DNA from: Thermoleophilia bacterium
GTDB taxonomy: Bacteria > Actinomycetota > Thermoleophilia > Gaiellales > Gaiellaceae
DNA: 8,566 bases
Assembly (NCBI GenBank): GCA_014534155.1
Contig: JACVSB010000058.1
Span: forward strand, 1-8,566
Reading direction: 5' to 3'
Shown: piece after piece, positions 1 through 5,515 of the stretch
Layout: each line of letters opens with the position of its first letter
Numbering within the stretch: the stretch's first letter is position 1
Translations under genes and position numbers: made by a program
Notes under the pieces: model-generated
The model's database searches: none
Told to the model about the DNA's origin: nothing
The model's input: only the letters and a program-made list of their open reading frames with translations

Positions 1-813
1 GACGACGAGTCGTGGGAGCGGATCGAGGAAGCGCTGATCCACGCCGACGTCGGCGTCCCGGCCACGGTCGAGATCGTCCGGCGGCTGGAAGCGCGCCAAC
101 CCGGCACGTCCGCGGAGCTCGTCGAGGGCCTCGAGGAGGTCGTGGCCGAGCTCGTGGCGCCGGCGGGAGAACCGCGGCTCGCCCTCGCGGGCAACCCGAC
201 CGTGCTGCTCGTCGTGGGCGTCAACGGGACCGGGAAGACGACGACCATCGGCAAGCTCGCGAGCCGCTTGCAGGCGGCCCGACGGTCCGTGATCCTCGCC
301 GCGGCCGACACGTTCCGCGCCGCCGCGGACGAGCAGCTGGAGATCTGGGCCGAGCGGTCGGGCGCGGACTTCGTGGGGGCCGCGCGCGGCGCCGACCCCG
401 CGGCGGTCGCCTACGACGCGATCTCCGCCGCGGAGGCCCGCGGTCGCGACGTCGTCATCGTGGACACCGCCGGGCGCCTGCACACGCAGGCGAACCTCAT
501 GGAGGAGCTCGCGAAGGTGCGGCGCGTGATCGCCCAGAGGCTAGAGGGGGCACCGCACGAGACCCTGCTCGTCGTGGACGCGACGACCGGGCAGAACGGC
601 CTGCAGCAAGCGCGTCTCTTCGGAGCCGCGGTCGACGTCTCGGCGGTGGCGCTGACGAAGCTCGACGGAAGCGCCAAGGGGGGCATCGCCGTCGCGATCG
701 CGCACGAGCTCAGCCTCCCGGTCAAGCTCGTCGGCGTCGGGGAAGCGCTGGACGACCTGCAGCCCTTCGACGCGCGCGACTTCGCGCGCGCGCTCGTCGC
801 GGGCTCCGCGTAG
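1..813 (+). CDS. ftsY: Signal recognition particle receptor FtsY (3' part, NG domain)
   Basis: FtsY is the SRP receptor GTPase. It docks Ffh-bound ribosome-nascent chain complexes at the inner membrane and the two proteins activate each other's GTPase. The gene is open from base 1, so its start lies outside the window; 270 codons are visible. The first visible residues (DDESWERIEEALIHADVGV) belong to the helical N domain. The G domain follows: P-loop GVNGTGKTT at visible residues 73-81, DTFRAAADEQL at 103-113, DTAGR at 155-159 and TKLDG at 219-223. It ends with the FtsY-type GVGEALDDLQPFD segment. The absence of a methionine-rich M domain separates it from Ffh, which is encoded downstream. 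An N-terminal acidic or membrane-targeting A domain, if any, is not visible. The gene ends at TAG and converges on the dodecin-like gene. Confidence 0.96.
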   Translation, partial: DDESWERIEEALIHADVGVPATVEIVRRLEARQPGTSAELVEGLEEVVAELVAPAGEPRLALAGNPTVLLVVGVNGTGKTTTIGKLASRLQAARRSVILAAADTFRAAADEQLEIWAERSGADFVGAARGADPAAVAYDAISAAEARGRDVVIVDTAGRLHTQANLMEELAKVRRVIAQRLEGAPHETLLVVDATTGQNGLQQARLFGAAVDVSAVALTKLDGSAKGGIAVAIAHELSLPVKLVGVGEALDDLQPFDARDFARALVAGSA

Positions 814-838
814 CCCGGCGGACACGGCGCCCACGTTT

Positions 839-853
839 CGCCGCCCAGCGGCG
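839..853 (+). terminator. Small stem-loop after ftsY, candidate terminator
   Basis: A perfect 6-bp GC stem (839-844 with 848-853) closes a 3-nt loop, 26 nt after the ftsY stop codon. No T-run follows. If it acts as a terminator it would be the tail-less type often proposed for high-GC actinobacteria. Short GC stems are common by chance at this base composition, so support is weak. Confidence 0.3.
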
Positions 854-937
854 TCGTGGAGGGGCGAAGGCGACGAGGGAGGCGCGATGGGCGAGAGGGA
901 CGGACAGGGAAGGGAGCCGTTCACGGACGGAGGCGAG

Positions 938-1002
938 CCGGAGCGGGCCGGATGCGCGCCACCACGCGGCTTTCGCGTGCCCCAGCATCGCGTCGGCTCC
1001 GG
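938..1002. other. Nested inverted repeats in the convergent intergenic region
   Basis: Three nested complementary segments are present: 938-944 with 996-1002 (CCGGAGC/GCTCCGG), 951-955 with 985-989 (GATGC/GCATC), and a 6-bp hairpin 963-968 with 974-979 around a GCTTT loop. Together they could fold into one long irregular stem, from either strand. I could not match it to a known RNA family: it lacks the SRP RNA domain IV signature and the core motifs of common riboswitches. It could be a 3' UTR structure of ftsY or the dodecin gene, a small RNA, or chance pairing in GC-rich DNA. The rest of the 258-nt gap (814-1071) shows no convincing gene. Confidence 0.25.
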
Positions 1003-1017
1003 ACAGACCCCTGCGGG

Positions 1018-1054
1018 CGCGGACGGCCGCGCTTCCTCGCCGCGGCCGTCCGCG
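1018..1054. terminator. Strong stem-loop between convergent ftsY and dodecin-like gene
   Basis: A perfect 14-bp inverted repeat (1018-1031 with 1041-1054) encloses a 9-nt loop, CTTCCTCGC. It lies 18 nt past the stop of the minus-strand dodecin-like gene and about 200 nt past the ftsY stop. That placement fits a terminator for the dodecin gene and possibly a two-way terminator. There is no T-tract on either strand, so it is not a classical intrinsic terminator. Confidence 0.5.
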
Positions 1055-1071
1055 TAGGACTCGTGCCCGGC

Positions 1072-1296
1072 CTACTGGCCGGCGTCGCCGCCGCGCTCGA
1101 CGCCGAACGAGATGTTGACGGTCGTGCGGTACATGGTGATCCGGTCGCCGTCGACCTCGCAGCTCATCGAGACCACATCCGCGCCGCTGATGCCGCGGAT
1201 CGTCCGCGCGGCCTCCTGCACGGCGACCTGCGCCGCCTGAGCGAAGCTCTCGGGCGAGTTCCCGATGATGGTTACGACCTTGGCAACGTCGGCCAT
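1072..1296 (-). CDS. Dodecin-like small protein lacking canonical flavin-site residues
   Basis: The 74-residue product has dodecin length and layout: a first strand (AKVVTIIGNSPESF), one helix (AQAAQVAVQEAARTIRGI), then two long strands (VVSMSCEVDGDRITMYRT, TVNISFGVE). Dodecins assemble as hollow dodecamers, and classical members bind flavin pairs for storage or protection. Aligned by eye to classical dodecins, the flavin-stacking Trp after the helix (RNLDWFEV-type) is Gly here (RGISGADV), and the flavin-contacting Gln in the second long strand is Arg (MYRTTV). Flavin binding is therefore doubtful, and this may be a dodecin-fold subfamily with another ligand. A strong AGGAGG (1302-1307, minus strand) sits 5 nt before the ATG. 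The gene diverges from ffh and converges on ftsY. Confidence 0.85.
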   Translation of the reverse strand: MADVAKVVTIIGNSPESFAQAAQVAVQEAARTIRGISGADVVSMSCEVDGDRITMYRTTVNISFGVERGGDAGQ

Positions 1297-1300
1297 GCAG

Positions 1301-1309
1301 TCCTCCTCT
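1301..1309 (-). promoter_or_regulatory. Strong Shine-Dalgarno site of the dodecin-like gene
   Basis: Read on the minus strand this is AGAGGAGGA, with the AGGAGG core 5 nt before the ATG at 1296. It fixes the start codon. It is one of only two clear Shine-Dalgarno sequences in the window; the other is at rpsP. Confidence 0.75.
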
Positions 1310-1333
1310 GGATGTCGGGGAAAAGCGCCGGGC

Positions 1334-1340
1334 TACACTA
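1334..1340. promoter_or_regulatory. Symmetric -10-like element shared by ffh (+) and the dodecin-like gene (-)
   Basis: The plus strand reads TACACTA and the minus strand TAGTGTA, so both contain a TANNNT -10 hexamer (plus 1334-1339, minus 1340-1335). On the plus strand the hexamer ends 9 nt before the ffh GTG, which puts the transcription start at or just before the start codon and suggests a leaderless mRNA. On the minus strand initiation near 1328 would give a leader of about 30 nt containing the dodecin Shine-Dalgarno. I see no good -35 hexamer on either side. This is a prediction from spacing and symmetry only. Confidence 0.5.
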
Positions 1341-1348
1341 ACCGGCCC

Positions 1349-2680
1349 GTGTTCGAAGCGCTGGCAGACAGGCTCCAGGCGACGCTCGGCGACCTGCGGG
1401 CGCGAGGACGCCTCTCCGAGGAGGACGTCTCCCGGGCGGCACGCGAGATCCGCCTCGCGCTCCTGGAGGCGGACGTCAACTTCACGGTCGTGAAGGAGTT
1501 CGTCGCTCGCGTGAAGGAGCGCGCGCTCGCGGAAGAGGTCTCGCGCAGCCTGAGCCCCGGGCAGCAGGTCGTGAAGATCGTCCACGAGGAGCTCACGGCG
1601 CTCATGGGCGCGGGGGCGTCGCGACTCGCGTTCGCCGGTCGACCGCCGACGGTGATCCTGCTCGCCGGGCTGCAGGGGTCAGGAAAGACGACGGCGGCGG
1701 CGAAGCTCGCGCTTCTCCTGCGCAAGGAGGGGAAGACGCCGGCGCTCGTCGCGGCCGACCTGCAGCGCCCGGCGGCCATCGATCAGCTCGAGCAGCTGGG
1801 GAGGCAGATCCAGATCCCGGTGTACGCAGAGCGGGCCACGAAGGACGCGGTCGCCGTCGCGGAGAAGGGTCTCGAGCAGGCGAGGGCTCAGGGACGCGAC
1901 GTTGTCATCCTGGACACTGCGGGGCGGTTGCACGTCGACGAGGCGCTCATGGACGAGCTCGCGCGGGTCCGGCGCAAGACGAACCCCGTGAACGTCCTCC
2001 TCGTCCTGGACGCGATGACGGGCCAGGACGCCGTCTCCGTCGCCCAGGCGTTCTCGGAGCGGATCGCCTTCGACGGCGTCCTCCTCACGAAGCTCGACGG
2101 CGACGCCCGCGGCGGCGCCGCGCTCTCCGTCAAGGCGGTGACAGGGAAGCCCGTGAAGCTCGCGTCCACCGGGGAGAAGCTCGATCAGCTGGAGTACTTC
2201 CACCCGGACCGCATGGCGTCCCGCATCCTCGGAATGGGGGACGTCCTCACGCTGATCGAGCGAGCCGAGGCGGCCGCCGAGGTGGACGAGCAGGAGGCGA
2301 TGGAGAAGCGCCTGCGCACCGGCCAGTTCACCTTCGACGACTTCCTGCAGGCGCAGCGGATGATGCGCAAGATGGGGCCGCTCCAGTCGATCCTCGGGAT
2401 GATCCCGGGGCTGGGCAAGCAGATGCGCGGCGTGAACGTGGACGACCGAGAGCTGAACCGGCTCGAGGCGATCGTCCTCTCGATGACGGCCGAGGAACGC
2501 CGTCGACCGGAGATCATCAACGGGTCACGGCGCGCCCGCATCGCGCGCGGGAGCGGAACGTCCGTGCAGCAGGTGAACCAGCTGATGACGGCGCGCAAGC
2601 AGATGCAGAAGATGATGAAACAGGTGAACCAGGGGAAGATGCCGAACCTGCAGTCCCTCGTCGCGCAGCAGCGCCGGTGA
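1349..2680 (+). CDS. ffh: Signal recognition particle protein Ffh
   Basis: Ffh is the protein subunit of the SRP. It binds signal sequences and 4.5S/6S RNA and hands nascent chains to FtsY. The 443-residue product has the full family layout: an N domain (residues 1-90), a G domain with P-loop GLQGSGKTT (107-115), DLQRPAAIDQL (138-148), DTAGR (189-193) and TKLDG (247-251), then LGMGD (294-298) leading into the methionine-rich M domain. The M domain carries the RNA-binding SRRARIARGSG (393-403) and a Met/Gln-rich tail. I chose GTG 1349 because it gives the typical VFEALADRLQ start. An in-frame ATG at 1265 would add 28 non-conserved residues and run into the dodecin gene. There is no Shine-Dalgarno; a TACACT box ends 9 nt upstream. 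No SRP RNA gene is visible in the window. Confidence 0.96.
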   Translation: MFEALADRLQATLGDLRARGRLSEEDVSRAAREIRLALLEADVNFTVVKEFVARVKERALAEEVSRSLSPGQQVVKIVHEELTALMGAGASRLAFAGRPPTVILLAGLQGSGKTTAAAKLALLLRKEGKTPALVAADLQRPAAIDQLEQLGRQIQIPVYAERATKDAVAVAEKGLEQARAQGRDVVILDTAGRLHVDEALMDELARVRRKTNPVNVLLVLDAMTGQDAVSVAQAFSERIAFDGVLLTKLDGDARGGAALSVKAVTGKPVKLASTGEKLDQLEYFHPDRMASRILGMGDVLTLIERAEAAAEVDEQEAMEKRLRTGQFTFDDFLQAQRMMRKMGPLQSILGMIPGLGKQMRGVNVDDRELNRLEAIVLSMTAEERRRPEIINGSRRARIARGSGTSVQQVNQLMTARKQMQKMMKQVNQGKMPNLQSLVAQQRR

Positions 2681-2703
2681 GGGCGAAGGCCGCCGGTCCG
2701 GCC

Positions 2704-2718
2704 GCGGGACGTTCCCGC
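2704..2718 (+). other. Small perfect stem-loop in the rpsP leader
   Basis: A 6-bp stem GCGGGA/TCCCGC (2704-2709 with 2713-2718) closes a 3-nt loop in the 57-nt ffh-rpsP spacer, 10 nt before the rpsP Shine-Dalgarno. It could modulate read-through or mRNA processing between the two genes, or be a chance GC stem. There is no T-run after it. Confidence 0.25.
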
Positions 2719-2728
2719 ATCCCGAGAT

Positions 2729-2737
2729 AGGAGGAGG
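2729..2737 (+). promoter_or_regulatory. Strong Shine-Dalgarno site of rpsP
   Basis: AGGAGGAGG directly precedes ATG 2738, giving an anti-SD match within a few bases of the start. It contrasts with khpA, rimM, trmD, lepB and rplS, which have no clear Shine-Dalgarno. Confidence 0.7.
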
Positions 2738-2977
2738 ATGGCAACGAAGATCAGGCTGGCCCGGGTCGGGTCGAAGAAGAACCCGATCTACCGGGTGGTC
2801 GTGGCCGACGCGCGCTCGCCCCGAGACGGCCGTTTCATCGAGATCGTCGGGCGATACAACCCGCAGACCGACCCCTCGACGATCGAGCTGGACGGGGACA
2901 AGATCCGCGACTGGATCGCGAAGGGCGCTCAGCCGACCGATCCCGTCCGCCGCCTCATGCAGGCGAAGGGCGTCTAG
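2738..2977 (+). CDS. rpsP: 30S ribosomal protein S16
   Basis: S16 is a small-subunit protein that helps assemble the 5' domain of 16S rRNA. The 79-residue product matches the family over its whole length: [23 protein letters not shown] at the N terminus, then [15 protein letters not shown], then a C-terminal segment ending in [17 protein letters not shown]. Length is usual. The start is fixed by the conserved MATKIRLAR and the strong Shine-Dalgarno. It lies 57 nt after ffh and 22 nt before khpA, the common rpsP-khpA-rimM-trmD order. Confidence 0.97.
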   Translation: MATKIRLARVGSKKNPIYRVVVADARSPRDGRFIEIVGRYNPQTDPSTIELDGDKIRDWIAKGAQPTDPVRRLMQAKGV

Positions 2978-2999
2978 CCCTTCCTCGGCGGCGGCGTCG

Positions 3000-3230
3000 G
3001 TGGAAGAGACGCTCCTCTTCCTCGCCCGGCGGCTCGTCTCGCGGCCCGACGAGGTGAGCGTCGTTCGCAGCGAGCGCGACGACGCCGTCCTCTTCGAGCT
3101 GCGCGTCGCGCCCGACGACGTCGGCAGGGTGATCGGGAAGGGCGGACGGACGGTGCGCTCGCTGCGCGTGCTCGTGCGCGCGAGCGGCGCCAAGTCGGGC
3201 GAGCGGCGGCTGCTCGAGATCGTTGGCTGA
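3000..3230 (+). CDS. khpA: KH-domain RNA-binding protein KhpA
   Basis: KhpA is a single-KH-domain RNA chaperone-like protein. In several Gram-positive bacteria it pairs with KhpB/EloR and affects cell-wall elongation and sRNA biology. The 76-residue product has an N-terminal helix (EETLLFLARRLVSRPDEV), a strand (DAVLFELRVAPDDVGRVIG) and the signature GKGG loop (residues 46-49) followed by RTVRSLRVLV. The C-terminal ERRLLEIVG is the last strand. The start is GTG 3000 without a Shine-Dalgarno, 22 nt after rpsP, suggesting translation by read-through or coupling. The stop overlaps the rimM start. Identity is strong from the motif and the rpsP-rimM context. Confidence 0.93.
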   Translation: MEETLLFLARRLVSRPDEVSVVRSERDDAVLFELRVAPDDVGRVIGKGGRTVRSLRVLVRASGAKSGERRLLEIVG

Positions 3231-3693
3231 CGGCCCCCGCTGGGTCTCCGTCGGGCGCGTCGGCCGGCCCCACGGCCGGGACGGGGCGTTCGTCGTCGAG
3301 GAAGCAAGCGAGGACCCGCAGCGTTTCGCGCCCGGCGCGCGCCTCTACGCGGCGCGCGAGCCCGTGGAGGTGGTCGAGCGCAAGCGGGCGGGGGGGAGAC
3401 TCGTCGTTCGGCTCGACCGCAGCCTCCCGCGGGGCACGCGCCTCGAGCTTCCCGCCTCCGAGCTGCCCGAGCCGGAGGAGGGGAGCTTCTACGTCTTCCA
3501 GCTCGTCGGGCTCGCCGTCGAGGAGGAGGGGCGCGCGCTCGGCCGCGTGGCCGCGGTCGAGCCCGGGGTCGCGAACGACGTGCTCCGCCTCGACACCGGC
3601 ACGGCGCTCCCGCTCGTGGGGGAGTGCGTCCTCGTCGTCGACCGCGAACGGAGGCGGATTCTGGTCGCGCCCGGGTTCGCTGACCCCGGCTAA
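3223..3693 (+). CDS. rimM: Ribosome maturation factor RimM
   Basis: RimM binds S19 and the 30S head and assists 16S rRNA processing. The 156-residue product has the N-terminal VGRVGRPHGRDGAF motif (residues 10-23) and a C-terminal PRC-barrel (about 88-152) with the family's YVFQLVGLAV, LGRVAAVEPGVANDVL and ALPLVGECVLVVDRERRRILV. The only plausible start is TTG 3223, which overlaps the khpA stop by 8 nt (TTGGCTGA) and implies translational coupling. No other start codon lies between it and the conserved N terminus. It ends 21 nt before trmD. Confidence 0.94.
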   Translation: MADGPRWVSVGRVGRPHGRDGAFVVEEASEDPQRFAPGARLYAAREPVEVVERKRAGGRLVVRLDRSLPRGTRLELPASELPEPEEGSFYVFQLVGLAVEEEGRALGRVAAVEPGVANDVLRLDTGTALPLVGECVLVVDRERRRILVAPGFADPG

Positions 3694-3696
3694 CCT
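3691..3696 (+). promoter_or_regulatory. Possible -10 box upstream of trmD
   Basis: TAACCT, overlapping the rimM stop codon, fits TANNNT and would start transcription about 12 nt before the trmD ATG. No -35 element is evident. Because the stop codon itself supplies TA, this is weak evidence. Confidence 0.2.
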
Positions 3697-3714
3697 CAGT
3701 CGCGGCTCCCGCCG

Positions 3715-4386
3715 ATGCAGATCGACGTCTTCACGCTCATCCCGCACGCGTTCGCCTGGCTTACCGAGCACCGCCCGCTCGCGTCGGTGCTGGGCTCGCA
3801 GCTCGACCTGCGCCTGTGGAGCTACCGCGACTTCACGCCGCTTCGCGGCGGGCAGGTCGACGACGAGCCCTACGGGGGCGGGGCGGGGATGGTCCTGCGC
3901 GTGGACGTCGTCTGCGCCGCGCTCGACGCCGTGTACGGCGACTGGAGCGCGCGGCGCATCGTGGCCCTCACGGCGGGCGGCCGGCGGCTCGACCAGCCGC
4001 TCGTCGAGGAGCTCGCGCGAGAGGAGGACCTGACGCTCCTCTCCGCGCGCTTCGAGGGCTTCGACGAGCGCGTCGTCGAGCACGTGGCGAGCGACGCCGT
4101 CTCGATCGGGCCTTACGTCCTCTCCGGCGGAGAGCTCCCGGCCATGGTCCTCCTCGACGCCGTCGCCCGCCGTCTTCCAGGGGCGCTCCGGCACGAGTCG
4201 GGAATCGACGAGAGCTTCTCCGCGGCGCTCTCAGGCGGCGTCGAATACCCCCACTACACCCGCCCGCCTGAGTTCAACGGCTGGCGGGTCCCGGACATCC
4301 TCCTCTCCGGGGACCATGCGGCGGTCGACGCGTGGCGCCGGGAGGAGTCGCGCCTGCGAAGCGACGATCGGCTCCCGACGGGATGA
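3715..4386 (+). CDS. trmD: tRNA (guanine-N1)-methyltransferase TrmD
   Basis: TrmD methylates G37 of tRNAs with SAM, preventing +1 frameshifting. It is a trefoil-knot SPOUT enzyme working as a dimer. The 223-residue product has the IDVFTLIP start, VDDEPYGGGAGMV (48-60), the knot segments ARFEGFDERV (111-120) and VSIGPYVLSGGELPAM (129-144), and PHYTRP (179-184). Several usual residues differ: the common CGRYEG reads SARFEG, SIGDYV reads SIGPYV, and the catalytic Asp normally just before Ser-Phe is Glu166, with Asp165 one position earlier. The catalytic Arg equivalent is Arg152. The C terminus is short. ATG 3715 is 21 nt after rimM with no Shine-Dalgarno. The stop overlaps lepB by 4 nt (ATGA). 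Confidence 0.95.
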   Translation: MQIDVFTLIPHAFAWLTEHRPLASVLGSQLDLRLWSYRDFTPLRGGQVDDEPYGGGAGMVLRVDVVCAALDAVYGDWSARRIVALTAGGRRLDQPLVEELAREEDLTLLSARFEGFDERVVEHVASDAVSIGPYVLSGGELPAMVLLDAVARRLPGALRHESGIDESFSAALSGGVEYPHYTRPPEFNGWRVPDILLSGDHAAVDAWRREESRLRSDDRLPTG

Positions 4387-4982
4387 GAGGCCCCGTCGAC
4401 CGCCTCACCGAGCGGCTCCCTGCCCGCTGGCGGACGACCGTGGACTGGATCGTCACGATCGTCGTCGCCGTCGGCGCCGTCCTCGCGATCAAGGCCTGGG
4501 TCGTGAACCCGTATCGGATCCCCTCCTCCTCAATGGAGCCGACGCTCCACTGCGCCGAGCCGGGTGACGGCTGCGAGGCGAGCTTCTCGGACCGCGTGCT
4601 CGCGAACAGGTTCATCTACCACTTCCGGAGCCCGGAGCGCGGCGACATCATCGTCTTCCAGACCCCGCCCGCGGCGCAGGCGCGCTGCGGCGCCGGCGGA
4701 ACGTTCGTAAAGCGGCTGATCGGCCTTCCCGGCGAGCGGATCGCCGAGCGGGACGGAACGGTCTACATCGACGGGAAGCCCCTGCGCGAGCCCTACCTGG
4801 ACGGACGCCGCGACGAGGCGTCGTTCCCCGAGCGGTCGATCCCTCGCGGGCACTACTTCATGATGGGCGACAACCGCGGGCAGTCGTGCGACAGCCGCGT
4901 GTGGGGCGCCGTCCCGGAAGACAACATCATCGGCGAGGTCTTCGCGGTCTACTGGCCGCCGCAGCGAATCGGCATCCGCTAA
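4383..4982 (+). CDS. lepB: Signal peptidase I
   Basis: LepB cleaves signal peptides of exported proteins at the outer face of the membrane by a Ser-Lys dyad. The 199-residue product has a short cytoplasmic N terminus, one membrane segment (about residues 22-41) and box B PSSSMEPTL with catalytic Ser50. Catalytic Lys110 lies in FVKRLIGLPGE, and box E is GDNRGQSCDSR (162-172). Between boxes B and D it carries extra loops with Cys57, Cys64 and Cys102, predicted to be outside the cell and able to form a disulfide. ATG 4383 overlaps the trmD stop (ATGA), implying coupled translation. An earlier in-frame ATG (4332) would sit inside trmD. lepB lies before rplS here, whereas trmD-rplS-lepB is common elsewhere. 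Confidence 0.94.
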   Translation: MRGPVDRLTERLPARWRTTVDWIVTIVVAVGAVLAIKAWVVNPYRIPSSSMEPTLHCAEPGDGCEASFSDRVLANRFIYHFRSPERGDIIVFQTPPAAQARCGAGGTFVKRLIGLPGERIAERDGTVYIDGKPLREPYLDGRRDEASFPERSIPRGHYFMMGDNRGQSCDSRVWGAVPEDNIIGEVFAVYWPPQRIGIR

Positions 4983-4985
4983 AAT
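4980..4985 (+). promoter_or_regulatory. Candidate -10 box (TAAAAT) for rplS
   Basis: TAAAAT overlaps the lepB stop codon (TAA) and stands out as AT-rich in GC-rich surroundings. Initiation near 4992 would give a leader of about 33 nt before the rplS ATG. No convincing -35 hexamer is seen. It suggests rplS can be transcribed separately from the upstream genes. Confidence 0.45.
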
Positions 4986-5024
4986 GGCGCGTCGGCTCTC
5001 CGCCGCCGCCGGCCGCCTCCTTCC

Positions 5025-5375
5025 ATGCAGAGCCCCATCGACCTCATCGAGCAGCGCCAGCTGCGCGACGGAATCCCCGACTTCAAGGCTGGGGACACCG
5101 TCCGGGTCCACTTCCAGGTGATCGAGGGCCAGCGCCGGCGCGTCCAGGTCTTCGAGGGCATCGTGATCAAGCGCCAGGGCGCCGGAGCTCGCGAGACCTT
5201 CACCGTCCGCAAGAATTCCTTCGGCGTCGGCGTCGAGCGGACGTTCCCCGTCCACTCGCCCAAGATCGAGAAGATCGACGTGCAGGCGATCGGGGACGTG
5301 AACCGCGCCAAGCTGTACTACCTGCGCTCGAAGGTCGGCAAGAAGGCGCGCGTGCGCGAGAAGCAGAGAACCTAG
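5025..5375 (+). CDS. rplS: 50S ribosomal protein L19
   Basis: L19 sits at the interface of the large and small subunits. The 116-residue product matches the family throughout: the N-terminal helix region ([20 protein letters not shown]), [21 protein letters not shown], the [10 protein letters not shown] loop with [22 protein letters not shown], and the end [18 protein letters not shown]. Length is usual. ATG 5025 gives the expected short N terminus; no Shine-Dalgarno is present. The gene lies 42 nt after lepB with a TAAAAT box in the gap, and a stem-loop follows 18 nt after the stop. Confidence 0.97.
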   Translation: MQSPIDLIEQRQLRDGIPDFKAGDTVRVHFQVIEGQRRRVQVFEGIVIKRQGAGARETFTVRKNSFGVGVERTFPVHSPKIEKIDVQAIGDVNRAKLYYLRSKVGKKARVREKQRT

Positions 5376-5393
5376 GCGCCGGGGTGTCCGCTC

Positions 5394-5418
5394 GGCGCCG
5401 CCGCATCCACGCGGCGCC
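5394..5418 (+). terminator. Stem-loop downstream of rplS, candidate terminator
   Basis: A perfect 8-bp stem GGCGCCGC/GCGGCGCC (5394-5401 with 5411-5418) surrounds a 9-nt loop, 18 nt after the rplS stop. No T-run follows. Its place right after the last ribosomal gene and before an independent-looking rnhB promoter favours a transcription-unit boundary. The remainder of the 140-nt gap has no recognisable gene. Confidence 0.45.
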
Positions 5419-5501
5419 CGCGCTGGTCACGGCTTTCGCACCGACGAGCGCCGTCTCCGTGTCGGACGTCGTCCCGGCGGCGGGCCGTCCCGGCGAGCGA
5501 G

Positions 5502-5507
5502 TATCGT
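5502..5507 (+). promoter_or_regulatory. Candidate -10 box for leaderless rnhB
   Basis: TATCGT ends 8 nt before the chosen rnhB GTG start (5516), the spacing expected when transcription begins at or next to the start codon. There is no Shine-Dalgarno and no clear -35. The arrangement matches those at ffh and comM. Confidence 0.45.
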
Positions 5508-5515
5508 CGCCGGTC

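Noticed and set aside
938..1054. SRP RNA (ffs) or a riboswitch in the ftsY-dodecin gap
   Set aside because: The domain IV signature of SRP RNA is absent on both strands. A GCGAAAGCC-like stretch on the minus strand loosely recalls a c-di-GMP riboswitch segment, but the other conserved blocks are missing.
12..1118. Long plus-strand open frame overlapping ftsY in another frame
   Set aside because: The FtsY frame carries all the GTPase motifs. The alternative frame is Arg/Gly/Ala-rich with no motif.
856..1341. Plus-strand open frame across the intergenic region and the dodecin gene
   Set aside because: No recognisable domain, no ribosome-binding site, and it runs antisense to the dodecin-like gene, which has a strong Shine-Dalgarno.
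2974..4194. Long minus-strand open frame opposite khpA, rimM and trmD
   Set aside because: It lies antisense to three well-supported genes, has Arg/Ala/Asp/Glu/Pro-rich composition typical of GC-rich shadow frames, and shows no domain.
4886..5515. Upstream extension of the rnhB reading frame through rplS
   Set aside because: The frame is open, but the extension is antagonistic to the well-supported rplS frame and shows no homology-like motifs. It is an open GC-rich frame, not a fusion protein.
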